The notes under the pieces are model-generated. The model was not told where the DNA came from, made no database searches, and saw nothing but the letters and a program-made list of their open reading frames with translations. The translations under genes and the position numbers were made by a program. A stretch of DNA of 14,564 nt from an uncultured Streptococcus sp. (GTDB lineage: Bacteria; Bacillota; Bacilli; Lactobacillales; Streptococcaceae), in contig CAKQBM010000029.1 of assembly GCA_934216185.1 (NCBI GenBank), forward strand, positions 1-14,564, given 5' to 3'. Of this stretch, positions 8,886 to 14,564 are shown one piece after another; positions within the stretch are counted from its first letter, which is position 1; every line of letters begins with the position of its first letter.

Positions 8886-11336
8886 TCAAAGTTCATTTAA
8901 AAATTTATCAACAGCCTCATTAACTTCGGATCGAGAGACGGTTTTAACAGTCGCTTCTTTTGCTAGAGAAGTCACAATTTGTTTGCCATATCGTTTTCCG
9001 ACGATTCTTCTATCCAGAATGAGGGTTAAGGAATGTTGGTGTTCGCGTCTCAGACTTCTTCCCAAAGCCTGTTTTAAACGAATAATAGCCATCGGCAATT
9101 GATAATCATAAAAGGCATTTTTTCCTTCTTGATTCAGTTCCTGATTAATCTTTTTCGTCAAGGGCTCTTGAGGATTTTGGAAAGGAAGTCTTGGTACAAC
9201 TTGAATCACAAAAGGATGACTTGAAAAATCAACTCCCTCCCAGAAACTTGCTGCACCAAGCAGGATTTGTTGTTCACCTTTTTCAAATCGTTTCTTTAGC
9301 TGATGAACATCGCCATTTTTATACTGGGCCAGATGGCTAACTGTAAGCAAATCCGATACTGCTAGAAGCATGTCTTTAGCGGTAAAGAGAACTAAAATCG
9401 GTTGTTGGAAAGCTTGAACATCCATCAGCAAATCAGCTACCTCTTGAGCATAAACTTCTAAGGAGGTTTCTGTTACCAGGGGAAAATCTTTGACCAAGAT
9501 CACTTCTTGATCCTGTTTTTTCCGTGCTTCAATCTTAACAAATTTGGCTTCAGGATACCCCAAAAGCTCTGCCAAAGAAACTCTCGGACTAATCTCAAGA
9601 GTGGCCGACACTCCCAAGACTTGACATGAATCAGGCACTAAGGAAGATAGAAGAATACGGCCTGATTTCGTAGAAGAAATCTGAATTTTCTTTTGACTCG
9701 TTTCAATTGCTTCAAGCCAGTAATCTCGGTCAGCTGTAAAATAGCGAACCAGCTCCTCAAAGCCTTCTACTTCTAATTCTGAAAAATACTGGTGGAGATT
9801 GGCAAGAGAATCTAAGATATTTTTCTTAGATTTTCCAGACTGAAATTGTTCTATCAAGTAGAAGCACTCAAAGCGAATACTTTCTAGTATTCGTTGCTGG
9901 ACCTTATTTTGCTCCTCCAGTAAAGCCTTATCAAGCAAATCGATAATAGACTGGATATCGTAGGTCTCTTGATTTAGATTTTCTAGAGCTAACAAAATCT
10001 TTTGAACTTCATCAATAATCAATAAACGGTCACTGACAAATTCAGGATTATCTTCAAGTCTGGTTACAAGATAGGCATGATTGGTCACTAAAAGCTTGCA
10101 GGTCTCTGCCCTTTCTTGACTACGTTTCCAAAAATCTTCCGTCACAAATAAGCTCTGGGATGATAAATTCCCATCATGACGAAGGTTTGTCAGAAAATGT
10201 TGGTAACGGTAGAGTTGCCCAATTTCATCCAAATCTCCTGTCTCTGTCTCTGTCAACCAGACCAAGAGTTGCATTTTAAAACGTCTAAATAAGCGATTTT
10301 CATCATTTTCCTGCAAGGAACGATAAAAAGCATCCAACTTCAGATAATTGTGTGGTCCCTTTAAACTATGAATATCTATATGGAACACTTCCTTGAGACG
10401 TTTACCTTCTTCTTCCATGATTTGATTTTGAAGAATCTTTGTCGGAACGCTAAGGACAATCTGACGCTCTTTTACTTGGGACAAAGCGGATAAGAGATAG
10501 CCATAAGTTTTCCCAATCCCTGTCGGTGCTTGAATTAGTGAGACAGGCTCATCTTTCAATAGCAAGCCAACCTCTTTAGCAAAACTTTCTTGCGCCTCCC
10601 TCACTTCAAGGTTCAACAGAGAAATATTTTTAGAAAAATCCTGAGATAGTTTTCGTGACTCCAGGGGAGCTGTAGTTTTCTTGAAATATAGTCCTTGAAC
10701 TTCGACCAAGTATGGAGAACTAAGGATAGATTGGTTTCGAAAAATTTCTTCAATAACCAGGTAGGACTCGTATAGGAGGGCATCAGCCATTTCCAGCAAG
10801 CGTTCCAAGAGTCCTTTAGGAAGTTGGGCCATCTTTTCTCGTAAAAAAAGAAGTAATTCCGCAGTAGCTTGGGCATCTGAAAGGGCTGTGTGAGCATGTT
10901 TTAGAGGAATTCCTAATTCTCGACACAATATCGGCAAGCTATATTTTTCCAGTTCAGGGAAAAAGACCTGGGACAATTCGACCGTATCAACACGAGGATT
11001 TCTTAGCTCATAACCTTCAAAAAATAAATTTTCCGCCAAAAGATTGGCATCAAACTGAACATTGTGGGCTACAAAAATCCCATCCTCTACCAAGTCAAAG
11101 ATTTTTCTAGCAACTTGCGAAAAATCAGGTGCTTGCGCCAGACGTTGGTCTGTCAATCCTGTCAGTTCTTTGATATGAGCATCCAAGGGTTCATGTGGAT
11201 TGACATCCGTCGTATAGTGATCGACGATTTTTCCGTCCTCAATCACGACAATTCCCACTTGGATAATTTTAGCCTTACTACCTGTGCTAGTTGCCTCTAA
11301 ATCCACCACAACATAGCGATTACCAATCGTTTTCAT
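8886..11336 (-). CDS. dinG: DinG-type exonuclease/helicase-like protein (816 aa)
   Basis: Fusion of an N-terminal DEDDh 3'-5' exonuclease domain (about residues 5-170) with an XPD/DinG-like superfamily 2 helicase domain, the Firmicutes DinG layout. Exonuclease residues: D12 and E14 in VVDLEAT, D96 in HNVQFD, H149 and D154 in HTALSDAQAT. Helicase residues: Walker A APTGIGKT (270-277), motif II DEVQ (442-445), motif III-like VSATLE, EGVDF (700-704), motif VI QALGRSLRR (756-764). Only one cysteine (413) lies between Walker A and motif II, so the Fe-S cluster of E. coli DinG is absent. In S. aureus the corresponding protein is reported to act as a nuclease. The start is ATG 11336, directly behind its promoter with no Shine-Dalgarno sequence. 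First gene of the dinG-rodA-DJ-1 operon. Confidence 0.93.
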   Translation of the reverse strand: MKTIGNRYVVVDLEATSTGSKAKIIQVGIVVIEDGKIVDHYTTDVNPHEPLDAHIKELTGLTDQRLAQAPDFSQVARKIFDLVEDGIFVAHNVQFDANLLAENLFFEGYELRNPRVDTVELSQVFFPELEKYSLPILCRELGIPLKHAHTALSDAQATAELLLFLREKMAQLPKGLLERLLEMADALLYESYLVIEEIFRNQSILSSPYLVEVQGLYFKKTTAPLESRKLSQDFSKNISLLNLEVREAQESFAKEVGLLLKDEPVSLIQAPTGIGKTYGYLLSALSQVKERQIVLSVPTKILQNQIMEEEGKRLKEVFHIDIHSLKGPHNYLKLDAFYRSLQENDENRLFRRFKMQLLVWLTETETGDLDEIGQLYRYQHFLTNLRHDGNLSSQSLFVTEDFWKRSQERAETCKLLVTNHAYLVTRLEDNPEFVSDRLLIIDEVQKILLALENLNQETYDIQSIIDLLDKALLEEQNKVQQRILESIRFECFYLIEQFQSGKSKKNILDSLANLHQYFSELEVEGFEELVRYFTADRDYWLEAIETSQKKIQISSTKSGRILLSSLVPDSCQVLGVSATLEISPRVSLAELLGYPEAKFVKIEARKKQDQEVILVKDFPLVTETSLEVYAQEVADLLMDVQAFQQPILVLFTAKDMLLAVSDLLTVSHLAQYKNGDVHQLKKRFEKGEQQILLGAASFWEGVDFSSHPFVIQVVPRLPFQNPQEPLTKKINQELNQEGKNAFYDYQLPMAIIRLKQALGRSLRREHQHSLTLILDRRIVGKRYGKQIVTSLAKEATVKTVSRSEVNEAVDKFLNEL

Positions 11337-11344
11337 TATAAAAA

Positions 11345-11353
11345 ATTATACCA
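11345..11353 (-). promoter_or_regulatory. Extended -10 promoter of dinG operon, predicted leaderless
   Basis: TGGTATAAT on the - strand (11353-11345), then eight bases (TTTTTATA) and the ATG. Transcription should start 0-2 bases before the start codon. The nine-base box and the following T run are shared with the U32 gene promoter. There is no consensus -35 or Shine-Dalgarno sequence. Confidence 0.75.
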
Positions 11354-11419
11354 AAAAAAGGGCCATTTGGCACCTGCAAACATAGGATAATTTTCAAACT
11401 CAAGAAGGTTACTTGTATT

Positions 11420-11460
11420 AAAAATCCCAGTAAACAGAGCATCCTAGCCTACTGATTTTT
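11420..11460. terminator. Possible second hairpin in the dinG-U32 spacer
   Basis: AAAAATC (11420-11426) pairs with GATTTTT (11454-11460), and AGTA (11429-11432) with TACT (11450-11453), with a CC bulge and a 17-nt loop. It could be a backup terminator in either direction or the core of a small RNA. The rest of the 11337-11535 spacer shows only the terminator at 11482-11522 and the dinG promoter. Confidence 0.4.
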
Positions 11461-11481
11461 TGAAAATGGTGAAGAAATACG

Positions 11482-11522
11482 AAAAATTGAGAGAAGAAAT
11501 GTTTGCATCTTCCTTCTCTCAA
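11482..11522 (-). terminator. Terminator of the U32-family gene
   Basis: On the - strand, a perfect 10-bp stem TTGAGAGAAG/CTTCTCTCAA (11522-11513 with 11496-11487) closes a 16-nt loop and is followed directly by a T run (11486-11482). It begins 13 nt after the stop codon. Confidence 0.82.
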
Positions 11523-11535
11523 CGAATCATTTACT

Positions 11536-12465
11536 TTATTTAACCATGTCAGGATCGTAGTCATAAAATCCTGTATCAAGGAAACGGTTTTTAGGGTGTA
11601 ACTTGCGCACTTCTTCATCTAGCAAGAAGGCTTGGTCATGGCTAAAGTTACCCTCTTGAATCAAGCTACGTGCCTGGATAAAGAGTTTTGCAATCTCAAC
11701 AAAGTTCTGACCTAGAGTGTAGAGTCCTTCTAGCTTCCAGTGAGTGAAACCATGCTCCACCAATTCTGTCAATTTGGTCATCAAATCAAGATCATTGTTA
11801 GCAAAGATGTGGGTCCCATGATTGTCTTCAAAGATAGAGTAATGGCTCTCAGGATCACTTGGCTCAGCCAAGAAAAGGTCACGTTTACGCGTCTTTTCAT
11901 CATCGATATGCGTAAAGTTATAGTAGTTTTGCAAGAGCGGACGTTTAGAATGATGGATGACACTGGCACCGTAAACCAACACTTCAGCAGGAATTTCCAA
12001 AATCTCTGGCATTTTGAAAAGTTCAGCTGATGGAATTTCACGCGCCAAAACAGCCTCAGATGCGCCAGCCTTCTGTCCCCAGAAGTTAATCTGACGACTA
12101 CTTGTCACCATAGTTGAAGCATCATAGATGGTCTTAAAGGAATAACCATCGCGATTGACCACATAAAAGACACCTGCATCCCCAATTGTAATGTAATCTG
12201 TCTTAATTTCTTCCAAGAAGTCCAGGAAAGGCTTGATACGGTCCATCATATCTTGGTGCATGAGGGCATTGACCGCAACGATCAATTCTTTACCAGTATC
12301 ATGAACCAGCTTAGCGATTTCACTCAATTGGTCATGACTAAAGGTTGTTGGCAGACGAAGGCCAAAATCTTTCTCACCGACATAGATACGGTCTACGCCA
12401 GCTTCGAGTAGTTGTTCAACTTGTTCAATACTTTCAGCAGTTGCTGTAATGATAATCTTTTCCAT
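11536..12465 (-). CDS. Peptidase U32 family protein, short form, cysteine-free (309 aa)
   Basis: U32 proteins were annotated as collagenase-like peptidases; characterised members (TrhP, RlhA, UbiU/UbiV) take part in RNA or quinone hydroxylation and several hold a 4Fe-4S cluster. Length and pattern (EAGVDRIYVGEKDFGLRLP near residues 21-40, NALMHQD, YGASVIHHSKRPLLQNYYNF at 165-184, IFEDNHGTHI, LDTGF near the end) recall B. subtilis YrrN, from memory. The protein contains no cysteine at all; the family signature region at 161-183 has none of the expected cysteines, so an Fe-S cluster is not possible and peptidase activity is unsupported. The start ATG 12465 lies directly behind its promoter, without a Shine-Dalgarno sequence. 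It is a single gene, divergent from the DUF3270-like gene. Confidence 0.85.
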   Translation of the reverse strand: MEKIIITATAESIEQVEQLLEAGVDRIYVGEKDFGLRLPTTFSHDQLSEIAKLVHDTGKELIVAVNALMHQDMMDRIKPFLDFLEEIKTDYITIGDAGVFYVVNRDGYSFKTIYDASTMVTSSRQINFWGQKAGASEAVLAREIPSAELFKMPEILEIPAEVLVYGASVIHHSKRPLLQNYYNFTHIDDEKTRKRDLFLAEPSDPESHYSIFEDNHGTHIFANNDLDLMTKLTELVEHGFTHWKLEGLYTLGQNFVEIAKLFIQARSLIQEGNFSHDQAFLLDEEVRKLHPKNRFLDTGFYDYDPDMVK

Positions 12466-12472
12466 AAGAAAA

Positions 12473-12481
12473 ATTATACCA
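12473..12481 (-). promoter_or_regulatory. Extended -10 promoter of the U32-family gene, predicted leaderless
   Basis: TGGTATAAT on the - strand (12481-12473), followed by TTTTCTT and then ATG. With seven intervening bases, transcription should begin at or within one base of the start codon. It shares TGGTATAATTTTT with the dinG promoter. Confidence 0.75.
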
Positions 12482-12530
12482 CATTTCTAGCAAATCAGCT
12501 ATTCTTTAAAAATGAAAAGGTACTTTATTC

Positions 12531-12552
12531 TTTTTGTAACCTTTCTGTAATA
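12531..12552 (+). promoter_or_regulatory. Tandem 11-mer, candidate response-regulator site
   Basis: TTTTTGTAACC (12531-12541) and TTTCTGTAATA (12542-12552) agree at 8 of 11 positions. An 11-bp direct repeat next to or over the -35 region is typical of OmpR/PhoB-type regulators. It is not the CiaR pattern (TTTAAG-N5-TTTAAG). Confidence 0.45.
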
Positions 12553-12569
12553 ATTCTCTGCTGAAAAAA

Positions 12570-12578
12570 TGATAAAAT
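12570..12578 (+). promoter_or_regulatory. Extended -10 promoter of the DUF3270-like gene
   Basis: TGATAAAAT, an extended -10 with one hexamer mismatch. The expected -35 position (12550-12555) is not consensus and overlaps the second 11-mer repeat, which suggests dependence on an activator. Confidence 0.65.
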
Positions 12579-12604
12579 AGGTATGTATTGTTAAGGAGAG
12601 AATA

Positions 12605-12892
12605 ATGCCCGTAAGAAAATTACAATCCTATGAGGTAGACTATCAAGAAGAATTAAGCCAGCAGATTCCTCGCTATCAAGATTATACACCTGAAGCGCAA
12701 TCTGATGCCAATCTCAAGGAAATCCTATTTTTTGTTAATATCGCTGTTTTTTGTATCTGTATTGCTATCTTTAGTTTTATCTTTTTAGCATTAAAATTCT
12801 CAACTGCTCTTGCCTTTGCTGCAGCAATCGGATCCAGCTTACTTGTTTTAAAAGTTCAACGGTCTATTATCAAACGAAAACGTAGAAGATAA
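12605..12892 (+). CDS. Small membrane protein, DUF3270-like (95 aa)
   Basis: Function unknown. A polar, acidic N-terminal 38 residues (several Tyr, Gln and Glu) precede two hydrophobic segments, about residues 39-63 (ILFFVNIAVFCICIAIFSFI) and 66-84, and a strongly basic tail (KRKRRR). By the positive-inside rule the tail, and therefore probably the N-terminus, face the cytoplasm. The location next to ciaRH matches a small pneumococcal gene annotated DUF3270, from memory. The start ATG 12605 has AAGGAG at 12593-12598, six bases upstream. The gene converges with ciaH and shares its terminator; it is divergent from the U32 gene. Confidence 0.85.
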   Translation: MPVRKLQSYEVDYQEELSQQIPRYQDYTPEAQSDANLKEILFFVNIAVFCICIAIFSFIFLALKFSTALAFAAAIGSSLLVLKVQRSIIKRKRRR

Positions 12893-12896
12893 ATCC

Positions 12897-12932
12897 AAAA
12901 TATCGCCCCAGCTGGAGCGATATTTTTATTTT
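12897..12932. terminator. Bidirectional terminator between the DUF3270-like gene and ciaH
   Basis: AAAATATCGC (12897-12906) pairs with GCGATATTTT (12917-12926) around CCCAGCTGGA, which can add two G-C pairs. A T-rich tract follows on the + strand. The 3' edge touches the ciaH stop codon. Confidence 0.85.
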
Positions 12933-14260
12933 TTCTTTTTCGATGGTGTGTGGATGGCAATCTTCACTTCAAAGATTGTTCCCTTGGGTTTATTATCTTT
13001 AACAGTAATGGTTCCTTTAAGCGCATCTACAATTTGCTTGGCCAGAGATAATCCTAAACCAAAACCACCTTTTTGGCGGGTTCTAGCCTTATCAACTCGA
13101 TAAAATCGATCAAAAATTTTCTTCTTATCTTCTGAGGAAATACCGACTCCATTATCAGAAACCAGTAAATACAGATTACGATCGGTCGCCGAGATAAGAA
13201 AATCTATTTCACCATCCTCTTCAGTATACTTGACAGCATTATCAAATAGGATAGTCATCAACTGCTTCAAGAGAAGCTGATCTGTGACAATCGTTCGATG
13301 GATACGATTTTCAAAACGGAAGACACGGTCATTTTCCGAAGCAATCATCTCATAGTTTGTGAAAGTCGTATTGAAAAAACTGGTTGGAACTTCTGCAAGT
13401 TCCGGCTTAATCCCATCATCTCTACGAGCTAAATTCAACAAGTTCGTCGTCAAAAACCGCATATTTCGGACTTCTTCCAAACTCGATGCAATACTTTCGC
13501 TCACATCCATAATGGTAGCTTCTGGCTTACGAAAAAGGGCCTCTAAACGATTTTGCAAAACTGCAAGTGGAGTTCGTAACTCATGACTGGCATTTTCCAC
13601 AAAGGACTGCTGCTTCTGCATGCTCTCAAGCAGAGGACGAACACTGACCCTAGCTAGATAGAGACTGGCAAGCAAAGACAAAATCCAGAAACTTGCCATC
13701 ACGATCACAATCAATTGCTCATGCTTTTGACTGGCCTGCTCCAACTGACTGGTATTAATCAAGACAGCCGCATACTTGATATTGGTTGAAACCGAACTAA
13801 TATTCGTTTCCATCAAAATCATGCGATAAATTTCTTCTTGTCCATAGCTATTAAAAACTTGAATCTGATAGATATGGCCTAGTTCTTTTTTCTCTAACTT
13901 AATCTTATCCAAGCCCAAAAATCGATTTCCAGAAAGAAGTTGGGTAAAATTCTTATCAAAAAGAATAACCTCTGTATTGGAACTGACATTGGGTTTCACA
14001 TCAGTCTTACTAGTATCTGTAGTGGCATTTTCTAAATCTTTAATCTCTTCTGTTGCCCTATTTACTGCCAGCTGAATAACTGCTTGAGGATTTTCACTCA
14101 GTCCGTGAAGCTTATCATCCACCGAAGTATAGAGACTCGAATGCATAACCTGTAAAATAATCAGAGTCATTGTAGAGAAAATCAGAGTGAAGACACCAAA
14201 GTTGCGGATAAAATAACTAAAGTCATCCGCATACCATGTTTTTTTTAGTTTACTGAACAT
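12926..14260 (-). CDS. ciaH: Sensor histidine kinase CiaH (444 aa)
   Basis: Membrane sensor kinase of the CiaRH two-component system, which in pneumococci affects beta-lactam tolerance, competence control, lysis resistance and several small RNAs. TM1 is about residues 20-39 ([20 protein letters not shown]), an extracellular sensor domain spans about 40-181, and TM2 is about 182-203. The H-box is ASHELRTPL with H226; T230, the site of a known cefotaxime-selected change in pneumococcus, is wild-type. Then come N-box DNAVKYT, G1 DNGVGIS, F-box FDRFYR and G2 GFGLGLS. The C-terminus is KKKK. The start ATG 14260 overlaps the end of ciaR by 11 bp with only a weak A-rich Shine-Dalgarno, so translational coupling to ciaR is likely. 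Confidence 0.97.
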   Translation of the reverse strand: MFSKLKKTWYADDFSYFIRNFGVFTLIFSTMTLIILQVMHSSLYTSVDDKLHGLSENPQAVIQLAVNRATEEIKDLENATTDTSKTDVKPNVSSNTEVILFDKNFTQLLSGNRFLGLDKIKLEKKELGHIYQIQVFNSYGQEEIYRMILMETNISSVSTNIKYAAVLINTSQLEQASQKHEQLIVIVMASFWILSLLASLYLARVSVRPLLESMQKQQSFVENASHELRTPLAVLQNRLEALFRKPEATIMDVSESIASSLEEVRNMRFLTTNLLNLARRDDGIKPELAEVPTSFFNTTFTNYEMIASENDRVFRFENRIHRTIVTDQLLLKQLMTILFDNAVKYTEEDGEIDFLISATDRNLYLLVSDNGVGISSEDKKKIFDRFYRVDKARTRQKGGFGLGLSLAKQIVDALKGTITVKDNKPKGTIFEVKIAIHTPSKKKK

Positions 14261-14564
14261 CTTTTAAAATATACCCAACACTGCGCAAGGTTTGCAAATT
14301 CTCTGCAAAAGTGGTTCCTTTTAATTTCTTACGTACTTTTGAAACATAAACTTCGACAACTGAAATAGTTGTGTCACTATCAAATCCCCATAGACGATCA
14401 AAAATCTGCGTCTTGGGCAAAATAACATTTTGATTTTGAAGGAAATAAACTAATAAGTCAAACTCTTTCCCCAGCAATTCGACAGGAGTATCTTCAACCT
14501 TAACGGTATTGGTTGACAAATTAACTACAATATTTCCATAAGTCAAGGTGTTTTCATTAAACTT
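14250..14564 (-). CDS. ciaR: Response regulator CiaR, C-terminal part (5' end outside window)
   Basis: The last 104 residues of an OmpR/PhoB-family response regulator, open to the window edge ([14 protein letters not shown]...). The visible part is the winged-helix DNA-binding domain: [16 protein letters not shown], the recognition helix region [20 protein letters not shown] and the wing [10 protein letters not shown]. The receiver domain with the phosphorylated aspartate lies outside. CiaR is known to bind TTTAAG-N5-TTTAAG; I found no such pair in this window. An in-frame TTG at 14546 is not the start, since the upstream residues continue the family sequence. Confidence 0.96.
   Translation of the reverse strand, partial: KFNENTLTYGNIVVNLSTNTVKVEDTPVELLGKEFDLLVYFLQNQNVILPKTQIFDRLWGFDSDTTISVVEVYVSKVRKKLKGTTFAENLQTLRSVGYILKDVQ

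Overview
The window suggests a Streptococcus of the mitis group (S. pneumoniae, S. mitis, S. oralis and close relatives). The basis is low GC, AGGAG-type ribosome binding sites, a degenerate pneumococcal-type BOX repeat, and proteins that match, from memory, pneumococcal ClpE, EzrA, GyrB, RodA, CiaH and CiaR in length and motifs. The species cannot be fixed without a search. Pneumococcal residue numbering fits exactly where I could check it: GyrB S127 and D435, CiaH H226.

Layout. Left, + strand: the C-terminal 442 codons of clpE, a terminator, then two separately promoted small genes, a NUDIX hydrolase and a DUF1827 protein. At 2271-2641 lies a gene-free, repeat-rich convergence zone with two hairpins, a BOX fragment lacking boxA, and an imperfect direct repeat. 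From 2642 to 12465 everything is on the - strand, in transcriptional order: U32-family protein (single gene, own promoter and terminator); dinG-rodA-DJ-1/PfpI; HAD phosphatase-gyrB; ezrA. At 12605-12892 a small two-TM membrane protein gene (DUF3270-like) is on the + strand, divergent from the U32 gene. The right end holds ciaH and the 3' part of ciaR, - strand, overlapping by 11 bp.

How it works together. Most of the window is chromosomal housekeeping: protein quality control (ClpE), DNA topology (GyrB), DNA processing (DinG), elongation and division (RodA, EzrA), small-molecule clean-up (NUDIX, DJ-1, HAD) and envelope stress and competence signalling (CiaRH). I see no phage, defence or CRISPR system and no new multigene system.

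The most unusual signal is at the transcription/translation boundary. Three - strand genes (HAD, dinG, U32) have a perfect extended -10 (TGnTATAAT) ending only 7-8 nt before the start codon, with no usable Shine-Dalgarno sequence, so their mRNAs should be leaderless or nearly so. The other complete genes have a recognisable Shine-Dalgarno sequence, weak for rodA; the overlapping ciaH start is the other poor one. The HAD case matters because gyrB lies 14 nt downstream in the same apparent operon.
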